Part shown: positions 35,401 to 41,176 of the stretch, piece by piece
Layout of the letters: each line of letters begins with the position of its first letter
How positions within the stretch are numbered: the first letter of the stretch is position 1
Assembly: GCF_900115705.1 (NCBI RefSeq)
Contig: NZ_FOXL01000004.1
Coordinates: 248,001 to 312,000, forward strand
Length of the DNA stretch: 64,000 nucleotides
Direction of reading: 5' to 3'
Source of the DNA: Frateuria terrea
GTDB lineage: Bacteria; Pseudomonadota; Gammaproteobacteria; Xanthomonadales; Rhodanobacteraceae
The notes under the pieces: generated by a model
Told to the model about the DNA's origin: nothing
The model's database searches: none
Seen by the model: only the letters and a program-made list of their open reading frames with translations
Made by a program: the position numbers and the translations under genes

Positions 35401-37394
35401 CGACACCTGATGGCAGCTACAAGGCCGGCGACACGATCTACCTTACGGTCTCCTTCGACCAGACGGTCACGGTGGACACCTCTGGCGGCTCGCCGATGCT
35501 GCAGATGGAAACCGGCGGCGTCGACCACGACGCGGTCTACGTCTCCGGTTCAGGCGGCACTACGCTGACCTTCGCCTATGTCGTGCAGGCAGGCGATGTC
35601 AACGCCGATCTGGACTATGCCTCGACCGCGGCGCTCTCGCTCGATGGCGGCAACATCCGCAGCGCGCAGGGTATCGACGCGGCGCTGACCCTGCCGGCCA
35701 CCGGCAGCGGCGCCTCCATCGCCGGGCAGCACGCCATCGTGGTGGACGGCGTCGCGCCTGCCGTCGTCTCCGTGGGCGCTCCGGCCAACGGGACCTACGT
35801 CGCCGGCCAGGCGCTCGATTTCACGGTCAACTACAGCGAGGCGGTGACGGTGGATACCAGCGGCGGCACGCCGCGCATCGCCGTGACCCTGGCCACCGGC
35901 GGAACGGTGTACGCGGACTACGTCTCGGGCAGCGGCACTACCGCCCTGCTGTTCCGCTACACCGTCGCCGACGGCCAGGCCGACCCGGATGGCATCACCC
36001 TGGCCGGAGCGATCCAGGTCAACGGCGGCGGCATCCACGATGCGGTGGGCAATGCCGAGGTCGACACGCTTCATGGCGTGGCTTCCACCGCCGGTGTGCG
36101 CGTCGATGCCCTGGCGCCGACGGCCAGCATCGTGGTGGCCGACACCGCATTGAAGGCGGGCGAGACGAGCCAGGTCACGATCACCTTCAGCGAGGCGGTC
36201 CACGGTCTGACCATCGACGACTTCACCGTCGCCAACGGCAGCCTGAGCGGTCTGGTTTCCTCCGACGGCGGACTTACCTGGGCGGCGACCTTCACGCCGG
36301 CGGCCGATGTCACCGCTGCGAGCAACGCGATCACGCTGGACCTGACCCGCGTGGCCGACGCCGCCGGCAACGCAGGCCGCGGCGCAACGGCGTCGAACAC
36401 CTATGCCGTCGACACCCGGGCGCCGCAGGTCGCCGCGATCGATCGCACCGATGCCAGCCCCAGCACCGGCCGGCAGGGCCTGGACTACACGGTGACCTTC
36501 GACGAGGACGTCAGCGGCGTGGACGCCTCGGACTTCACGCTCGCCACCACGGGCAACGCGCATGCCGTCGTCGCCGGCGTGACCCGCGTGGGCGGCCATA
36601 CCTATACGGTGCACCTGGGCAGCGTGAGCGGTACCGGCAATCTCCAGCTCGGCCTGGTCGCCGACGGCAGCGGAATCACCGATACGGCCGGCAACGCGTT
36701 GACTGCCGGCGCCCAGGGACCTGCCTACGTGGTCGGCGGCGTCAGCCCGACCGTGCTGCCGCCAGTGACGCCGATGCCGACGACGAACGCACCTGCACAC
36801 GACCAGGCCGTCTCTGTGCTGACGACGGTGTCGCCAGTGGACCTGCCAACGATCTACTACGGCGATGCGGCGCCGCCGCGCAGCATCGATCAGTCGCTAT
36901 CGGCCGGCGGCGCATTGCGCGACGGGTTGGCCATCCTGGCGACCCGGCCGCAGGCCATGCCGGACAGCGCCCAGTGGGCCGAGCTCGACTGGCAAGGCCT
37001 GCTGCCGATCGAGGCGAACACGGCCTTCAGCGTGCCGCTTCCCGGCCTGAACATCCTGCAGGTAAGCGCGGTCGATGGCCGCCCCCTGCCCCCGTGGCTC
37101 GTGTTCGACCCGGTGGCCGGCACGCTGGCGGGCACGCCGCCGCGCGATTTCGACGGCACGCTGGCGCTGGTGCTCATCGTCCGCGACAGCCACGGCCAGG
37201 TGCACGACGTGCCACTGCAGCTGTCCGCAACCAAAACCGTCCAGGTATCGCATGATGCCCGGCCGGCAGCCGCGGCCAAGCCCGCGCTGGCCCTGCAGTT
37301 CGGTATCCACCGCCATGGCGGCGACCATGCCGCCTTGCTGCGCCAGCTGGCAATAGCCCAGCGCCATGCCGCTTCCGCGAAGACGCATCCGTGA
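29412..37394 (+). CDS. giant surface/secreted protein: LEPR-like N-terminus, two DUF4347-type domains, ten Ig/cadherin-like repeats, C-terminal Ig-like domains
   Basis: 2660 residues with no Sec signal peptide. The N-terminus carries ALEARVMFDGAAVAG, the LEPR-type motif of very large secreted adhesins. DUF4347-type domains occupy about 96-225 and 262-430; the second keeps a His318 (SHGATGEF) and Cys361 (IYGCNVAE) pair, the first has His151 but Ser in place of Cys. Residues ~597-1990 are five A-B pairs of repeats. Then come two SwmB-like domains (DGSYKAGDTIYLTVSFDQ; GTYVAGQALDFTVNYSEA), two Big-type domains and a C-terminal He_PIG-like domain (LPPWLVFDPVAGTLAGTP). No RTX nonapeptides are present. 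A role in adhesion or biofilm is inferred. The following four genes are contiguous and look like its export machinery. Codon choice in the repeats differs from both ends. Confidence 0.9.
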   Translation: MAWFTRGKSPSPVVGVPALPARRPLVMALEARVMFDGAAVAGAVTLRPEPAAHAGPAVHGDATHAAAHRPAAVWADGVTPYARLADHEPAGGTPSRNVLFVDARVRDAAALLAHARAGTEVVYLQGDDGLAQMRGYLDAHPGADSVQILAHGHDGDLWLGNTYLSAANLRTHVAEIQRMGADLKPGGNIQIYVSDTGAPGKGLAYVGPLAELTERDAAPTSTHVQAGHGDLKFSGETLARVTGPQPRALDGSRDTAAQATDKQVVFINSNVADLRSLVAGLPAGGQYVLLDSTKNGLLQIEQYLQAHPGVSAIHLVSHGATGEFQVGSTWINEADFSAYSADFVQIGGAMKAGGDFLIYGCNVAESADGKALVQQIASISGLNVAASTDATGAAALGGDWSLEYDAGAVHTSVVFSHAAEQQYGALLAVTNETYDSQIGYDTPGGAAGVTSFTLDGMTYALDQAAEFAVDSTTVNQFGPPPLSTGPGDGVLFGNVQGTSLNSMTMTLADGHNMAVQSFDIDINLPSRVAVEALNGAGTVVGTLTLDTATSGNSVFHVDVSGNSAFAGIKSLRIREVDSAFLTPTLNNFTYVDLSSPPVVTASGGSTSFVEADNATSTRVAVDSGFTLTDGDANTAKQGTVRITGNFSSGQDVLAFSNTSSSVYGDISATYSSGSGVLTLTSASGTATIAQWQSAFRAVTYTDTAVSPSTATRTVSFTLTTDAYYSSSNTTTKNVTVTATDQTPIVTTSGGTTTYSDGAAAVRIDSAITVSDSDNTTQSSGTVSVSGGFHSGDSLGFTNDGATMGNIAGSYNAATGVLTLTSAGATATDAQWADALKAVTFSSTSTTYGSRTISFATSDGTKTSAAATDTINVVNPLRLTVDSGAASFVSGDNAPSAPVVVDPGLTVSDTATGMLSSATVTISGNFTSGEDFLQFTNDGSTMGNITAGSFNQITGALTLTSAGSTATLAQWRSALDSIKYTDVAVTPNALTRTVSFSAVDSAGNTSSTVTRDVTVTVTDQTPIVTATGGTTSYVGASSAVRIDGGISVSDLDNTTQSSGTVSVSAGFHSGDTLSFTNDGSTMGNITASYNAATGVLTLTSAGATADTAQWAAALKAVTFSSTSTTYGSRTISFATSDGTKTSAAATDTVNMTAPPVITTDSGSAAFVAGDNATSTPVAIDSGLTVTDGSATTLGSTTVAITGGFHSGQDVLAFANDGSTMGNITASYNSATGVMTLTSSGATATLAQWQSALRSVTYTDSLVTPNNATRTISFSAVDGAGNTSATATRTVTVTDTDQTPILTTTGGTTNYVGASPGVTIDGHVTVSDLDNSTQTSATVAVGTGFQSGDVLSFTNDGTTMGNIQASYSAGTGVLLLTSIGGTATNAQWASALSSVTFSSTSTSYGIRTILFQVNDGTKNSTQVTDTVSMTAPPVITTDAGSAAFVAGDNATSTPVAIDSGLTVTDGSAVTFGSTTVAITGGFVSGQDVLSFTNDGATMGNITASYNAVTGVMTLTSSGSTATLAQWQSALRSVTYTDTAVTPNNATRTISFSAVDGAGNTSTTATRTVTVTDTDQTPIVTTTGGTTNYVGGASAATIDGGISVSDLDNTTQSSGTASITGGFHSGDVLTFANSNSTTFGNILGSYNSATGVLTLTSPGATATDAQWSHALSAVTFSAGSSATPGNRTISFATSDGTKTSAVATDTVSVLGPPTIATDSGSAAFVAGDNAASTPVAIDSGLTLSDGAAPTLSTATVAITGNFHSGEDVLAFTNTSAATYGNIAASYNAATGVLTLTSSGNAATLAQWQAALDAVTYTDTAVTPSTATRTISFAAVDAAAVTSNTATRTVTVTDTDQTPIVTVTGGTTNYVAGAPATMIDGGISVTDLDNTTQSSGTVSIAGGFHSGDTLTFVNTSSATFGNIVGSYNAATGVLTLTSAGATATDAQWSDALSAVAFSSTSTSYGNRTIAFATSDGTKTSAVATDTVDLLGLPKVTNVSSTTPDGSYKAGDTIYLTVSFDQTVTVDTSGGSPMLQMETGGVDHDAVYVSGSGGTTLTFAYVVQAGDVNADLDYASTAALSLDGGNIRSAQGIDAALTLPATGSGASIAGQHAIVVDGVAPAVVSVGAPANGTYVAGQALDFTVNYSEAVTVDTSGGTPRIAVTLATGGTVYADYVSGSGTTALLFRYTVADGQADPDGITLAGAIQVNGGGIHDAVGNAEVDTLHGVASTAGVRVDALAPTASIVVADTALKAGETSQVTITFSEAVHGLTIDDFTVANGSLSGLVSSDGGLTWAATFTPAADVTAASNAITLDLTRVADAAGNAGRGATASNTYAVDTRAPQVAAIDRTDASPSTGRQGLDYTVTFDEDVSGVDASDFTLATTGNAHAVVAGVTRVGGHTYTVHLGSVSGTGNLQLGLVADGSGITDTAGNALTAGAQGPAYVVGGVSPTVLPPVTPMPTTNAPAHDQAVSVLTTVSPVDLPTIYYGDAAPPRSIDQSLSAGGALRDGLAILATRPQAMPDSAQWAELDWQGLLPIEANTAFSVPLPGLNILQVSAVDGRPLPPWLVFDPVAGTLAGTPPRDFDGTLALVLIVRDSHGQVHDVPLQLSATKTVQVSHDARPAAAAKPALALQFGIHRHGGDHAALLRQLAIAQRHAASAKTHP
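31201..35380 (+). repeat. five tandem A-B repeat pairs (~836 bp per pair) inside the giant gene
   Basis: Ten domains alternate. A units (about 145 residues) carry SFVxGDNA-TSTPVAIDSGLT, SGQDVLxF and AVTPxxATRTISFSAVD; B units (about 134 residues) carry TGGTTNYVGxxxAxxIDGGISVSDLDN and TISFATSDGTKTSA. Approximate starts are A 31201, 32041, 32875, 33706, 34543 and B 31641, 32476, 33304, 34138, 34978. Both share GNIxxSYNxATGVLTLTS and AQWxxAL, so A and B are themselves homologous. The DNA uses ACG, TCG and CAA far more than the flanking parts of the gene. Confidence 0.88.
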
Positions 37395-37450
37395 TCCCTA
37401 CCCCTTCCTACCAAAACGCCTCCATTCCTTCCGCTAAGGAGAGCTCCGCC

Positions 37451-38950
37451 TTGCCCTCGACCCTGGTGTTTCCCAAGAAAGCGCTCGCCGCCGCGCTCGG
37501 CACCCTGATCCTCGCCGGGTGTGCCGTCCATCCGCGGCCGCTTACGCTCGAGCAGCGCCGTGCCACGTTGGCGGCTGACAGCCAGGTGATGTTCAACGGT
37601 CAGACCCCGGTGAGCGGCCCGATCACGCTGGACGAGGCGATGGCGCGCGCGCTCAAGTACAACCTCGACCATCGCGTGAAGATGATGGAAGAGGCACTGG
37701 CGCAACAGCAGCTGGACCTGTCCAGTTTCGACCTGCTGCCGCAACTCACCGCAGCGGCCGGCTACACCACGCGCGACAACGTGCTCGCCTCTTCCTCTCA
37801 GGACATTGTCACCGGCCAGCAGTCGCTGGTGCCCTCGACCTCCAGCGAGCAGAACGCGCGGCGTGCCGACCTCGGCATGTCCTGGAACGTGCTGGACTTC
37901 GGCGTGAGCTACTACGGCGCCCGCCAGCAGGCCGACCGCGTGCTGGCCGCGCAACAGCGCCGGCGCAAGGTGGTACAGCTGCTGATGCAGCAGACCCGCG
38001 AGGCGTACTGGCAGGCCGCCGGCGCACAGAAGCTGCAGGCGCAGATCGAGCCGCTGCTCACGCAGGCGCAGCAGGCGTTGGGCGATTCGCAGGCGATCGA
38101 AAAACAGGGCCTGAAGGACCCGCTGCAATCGCTGGGCTACCAGCGCGAGCTGCTCAGCCTGGTGCTGCAACTGGAATCGATTCGCGACGAATTGGCCCAG
38201 GCCAAGCCCAAGCTTGCCTCCATCATGAACCTCGAGCCTGGCAGGCAGTTCGAGCTGGCACCGCCGGACGGCTTCGCCGAGCCCCGACTTGCGATCGCGC
38301 CTGAGAAGATGGAAGAGACCGCATTGCTCAACCGCCCCGAGCTGATCGAGGCGAGCTACAACGAGCGCATCGGCCTGAACGAGACGCACAAGGCCATGGC
38401 CAAGCTGCTGCCCGGCATCGAGCTATCGGCCGGTGCGCATTACGACAGCAACCATTTCCTGGTCAACAACGAGTGGCGCGACGCCGGTCTGCAGGTCAGC
38501 TGGAACCTGCTCAACCTGCTCAGCGCCAGGCATATCAAGGCGGCGGCCAAGGCGCAGTACGACCTGGCGCGCGAGCAGAGGCTGGCGCTGAACATGGCGG
38601 TGCTGACCCAGGTGCACGTGGCCTACATCGACTACGCGAGCCGCAAGCAGCAGTTCGAGTGGACGCAGCAGCTCAACGACGTCGAGCAGCGCATCCTGGA
38701 ACACACGCGCAACGCCACCGCGGCGAACGCACAGGGCAAGCTGAGCGAGATCCGTGCGGCGACCGGCGCGCTGATGGCCGAACTGAGGCTCTACCAAAGC
38801 TACGCCGCCTACCAGGGTGCCTACGGCCAGATGGTCGCCACGCTGGGCCTGGACCCGGTGCCGGCGACGGTCGTTGGCCACGACCTGCCCTCGCTGGAAA
38901 AGGCCATCCACGAGACCGGGCAGCAGTGGAGCGAGGGCGCCGCCCAGTGA
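37451..38950 (+). CDS. TolC-like outer-membrane factor lipoprotein
   Basis: 499 residues from TTG 37451, chosen because TAAGGAG ends 9 bases upstream and the protein then begins with a compact lipoprotein signal peptide, LGTLILAGC, lipidated Cys ~24. GTG 37391, overlapping the previous stop, is the alternative. The rest is two OEP repeats of long helices (ITLDEAMARALKYNLDHRVKMMEEALAQQQ, DLGMSWNVLDFGVSYYGARQQADR, LQVSWNLLNLLSARHIKAA, MAVLTQVHVAYIDY), the trimeric channel-tunnel family. It would form the outer-membrane exit of the export system. It directly follows the giant gene and overlaps the adaptor gene by 4 bases. Confidence 0.9.
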   Translation: MPSTLVFPKKALAAALGTLILAGCAVHPRPLTLEQRRATLAADSQVMFNGQTPVSGPITLDEAMARALKYNLDHRVKMMEEALAQQQLDLSSFDLLPQLTAAAGYTTRDNVLASSSQDIVTGQQSLVPSTSSEQNARRADLGMSWNVLDFGVSYYGARQQADRVLAAQQRRRKVVQLLMQQTREAYWQAAGAQKLQAQIEPLLTQAQQALGDSQAIEKQGLKDPLQSLGYQRELLSLVLQLESIRDELAQAKPKLASIMNLEPGRQFELAPPDGFAEPRLAIAPEKMEETALLNRPELIEASYNERIGLNETHKAMAKLLPGIELSAGAHYDSNHFLVNNEWRDAGLQVSWNLLNLLSARHIKAAAKAQYDLAREQRLALNMAVLTQVHVAYIDYASRKQQFEWTQQLNDVEQRILEHTRNATAANAQGKLSEIRAATGALMAELRLYQSYAAYQGAYGQMVATLGLDPVPATVVGHDLPSLEKAIHETGQQWSEGAAQ

Positions 38951-39783
38951 ATGCCTCGGTAGCAACCCGTACGCGGCCGACGCTCCACGGTGGGCCACGG
39001 AAAATCAGCGTCGCTCGCAAGCGCGCCCCCTCCGCGGCCGCTGTGGTTTGGCTCGCGCTCTGCGGTCTTGGCCTTTCCGGTGCCGTCGATGCCCAGGACG
39101 CCGGCCCGGCCGATGCCGCCGGGCATATCCGGACGCAGTTGGCCGCGCAGCACGACGTGGAGATCTCCAGCGAGGTGGCCGCCAAGATCGCCCGCTTGCC
39201 CCTGAAGGAAGGCGATGCCTTCGCCAAGGGCGGCCTGTTGGTCGCCTTCGACTGTGGCCTGTACCAGGCGCAGCTGGCCAAGGCCGAGGCCACCGCCGAG
39301 GCGGCCCGGCGCGAGCAGGACGTCACCGCCAAGCTCGCCGCGCTGCACTCGGCCGGCGCGATGGACGTGGTACAGGCAAAGGCGCGCGCCAAGGAGGCCG
39401 CTGCCGATGCGGCCTACATGCGCACCACGGTGGACAAGTGCACCATCCGGGCGCCCTTCGCCGGCCGCGTCGCCAAGCGCGAGGCGGCACCGTTCGAATA
39501 CGTCACGCCGGGCAAGCCGCTGCTGGAGATCCTCGCTACGGGCGCGCTCGAAGTGAAGCTGATCGTGCCGTCGAAATGGCTGGCCTGGCTCCGGCCCGGT
39601 GCGAAGTTCACCGTGCACGTGGACGAACTGGGCACCGACTACCCCGCGCAGGTGGCGCGCCTGGGCGCCAACATCGACCCGGTGAGCCAGACCGTTGGTG
39701 TGAGCGGGCGCATCCTCGACGCCCATGCGGAGCTGCTGCCCGGCATGAGCGGGTGGGCAAGTTTTGCCGGGCACGCGCAGTGA
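38947..39783 (+). CDS. periplasmic adaptor (HlyD/RND-type membrane fusion protein)
   Basis: 278 residues from GTG 38947, overlapping the TolC-like stop (GTGA). A hydrophobic segment (SAAAVVWLALCGLGLSGAVDA) acts as signal peptide or anchor. It is followed by a split lipoyl domain (SSEVAAKIARLPLKEGDAFAKGGLLVAFDC ... CTIRAPFAGRVAKREAAPFEYV), a short alpha-hairpin and a beta-barrel (LEVKLIVPSKWLAWLRPG), with the membrane-proximal part short. It bridges inner-membrane components to the TolC-like channel. The hairpin is only about 60 residues, shorter than in classical type I adaptors. It is the first of three HlyD-type proteins encoded here. Confidence 0.88.
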   Translation: MNASVATRTRPTLHGGPRKISVARKRAPSAAAVVWLALCGLGLSGAVDAQDAGPADAAGHIRTQLAAQHDVEISSEVAAKIARLPLKEGDAFAKGGLLVAFDCGLYQAQLAKAEATAEAARREQDVTAKLAALHSAGAMDVVQAKARAKEAAADAAYMRTTVDKCTIRAPFAGRVAKREAAPFEYVTPGKPLLEILATGALEVKLIVPSKWLAWLRPGAKFTVHVDELGTDYPAQVARLGANIDPVSQTVGVSGRILDAHAELLPGMSGWASFAGHAQ

Positions 39784-39840
39784 CACTGCAGCGCCCGCCC
39801 AGGTTGGCGATTGCCTAATCCCTCCGTACCGACTGATCGC

Positions 39841-41172
39841 ATGACCACCGTCAACGCCTCCATCCAGGGCCTGCTCGGCCTGCTCCAGCTCGGCCAGCGT
39901 GTGCGCGCGGCCGCGAGCGTGGAGGAACTGGGCTTCATCGCGGTGAACGAGACGCGCGCCGTGCTGGCCTATCGCCAGGCCGTGCTGTGGCGCGACGGCG
40001 ATGCCCACCGGATCGCGGCGCTGTCAGGCGTGCCGCAGGTGGATCCGGGCACGCCCTACGCGCAGTGGCTGGCGCGGCTGTTCCGCGAGCTGGCGCCGCT
40101 GCCGGCGCCGCGTGCGGTGGACGTTCAAGCGCTGCCGCGACTTCTTGCCGAAGAGTGGGGGAGCTGGTTGCCGGCGCATGCCCTTGCCGTCCCGCTGCCG
40201 CGCACCGGGGGCGGGCTGCAGGGCACGCTGCTGTTGGCGCGCGACCCGGCCTGGAGCGAGGAGGAGATGGCGCTCGCCGGCGAGCTCGGCGCCTTGCTCG
40301 GCCACGGCCTGTTTGCGTTGCGCCCGCGCGAGCGTTGGTGGCGAGCGCTGTTGACCCGGCTGCGCACGCGCCGGTTGTGGTGGAAGATCGCGCTCGGCGT
40401 ACTGGTAGTCGGCGCCCTTCCCGTGCGGCTGTCCGCACTGGCGCCGGCGGAGGTGACGCCGATCGATCCGTTCGTGGTGCGCTCGCCGCTCGATGGCGTG
40501 ATCGATCGGCTCGCCGTCGCGCCCAACCAGCCGGTGGCCAGGGACGCGCTGCTGTTCGACCTGGACGCGACCACGCTGCGCGGGCGCTACGCCAGCGCGC
40601 GCAAGGCTTACGAGACGGCGCTGGAGGAGTACCGGCAAAGCGCCCAGTTGGCGGTCACCGACGACAAGAGCAAGCTGCAGATGGCCGAGCGCCTGGGCGA
40701 CCTGAAGCAGAAGCAGGTCGACCTGGGCTACAGCGCCGACCAGCTCGCGCGCGTGCAGGTGAAGGCCGAGCGCGCCGGCGTGGCGGTGTTCGCCGATGTC
40801 AACGACTGGACCGGCAAGGCGGTGTCGGTTGGCGAGAAGGTGCTGGTGCTGGCCGACCCGGCGAAAGTGGAGCTGACCGGCTACCTGCCGGTGGGCGACC
40901 AGCTCGCGCTTGCGGCCGGCGCCGACGTGACCTTCTACCCCAAGGCCTCGCCGTTCTCCGCGTTCCACGCCCAGGTGGACAGCGTGGCCTACAAGGCCGC
41001 GCCCACCGACGAGGGCATCCTCGCCTATCGGGTGAAGGCGCACTTCACCGGCGCCGGCGCGCCGCCGCGGCTGGGCCTGATGGGCACCGCGCGCCTGTAC
41101 GGCGGCCGCGTGCCGCTGGCCTACCTGCTGCTGCGCCGGCCCCTGGCGACGTTGCGCCAATGGGTGGGTTGA
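39841..41172 (+). CDS. GAF-like domain fused to a membrane-anchored HlyD-type adaptor
   Basis: 443 residues from ATG 39841; TTG 39811 is an alternative. Residues ~1-165 form a cytoplasmic GAF-like domain (LGFIAVNETRAVLAYRQAVLW, ALAVPLPRTGGGLQGTLLLARD, ELGALLGHGLFALRP). A transmembrane helix (WWKIALGVLVVGALPVRLSALA, ~190-210) follows, then a periplasmic HlyD part: FVVRSPLDGVIDRLAVAPNQPV, an alpha-hairpin with KSKLQMAERLGDLKQKQVDL and a lipoyl return strand near GVAVFADVNDWTGKAVSVG. A sensor-like cytoplasmic domain on a periplasmic adaptor is unusual and could gate export by a small ligand or a cytoplasmic partner; this is inference. It is 4 bases upstream of the M50 gene. Confidence 0.85.
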   Translation: MTTVNASIQGLLGLLQLGQRVRAAASVEELGFIAVNETRAVLAYRQAVLWRDGDAHRIAALSGVPQVDPGTPYAQWLARLFRELAPLPAPRAVDVQALPRLLAEEWGSWLPAHALAVPLPRTGGGLQGTLLLARDPAWSEEEMALAGELGALLGHGLFALRPRERWWRALLTRLRTRRLWWKIALGVLVVGALPVRLSALAPAEVTPIDPFVVRSPLDGVIDRLAVAPNQPVARDALLFDLDATTLRGRYASARKAYETALEEYRQSAQLAVTDDKSKLQMAERLGDLKQKQVDLGYSADQLARVQVKAERAGVAVFADVNDWTGKAVSVGEKVLVLADPAKVELTGYLPVGDQLALAAGADVTFYPKASPFSAFHAQVDSVAYKAAPTDEGILAYRVKAHFTGAGAPPRLGLMGTARLYGGRVPLAYLLLRRPLATLRQWVG

Positions 41173-41176
41173 GCGC

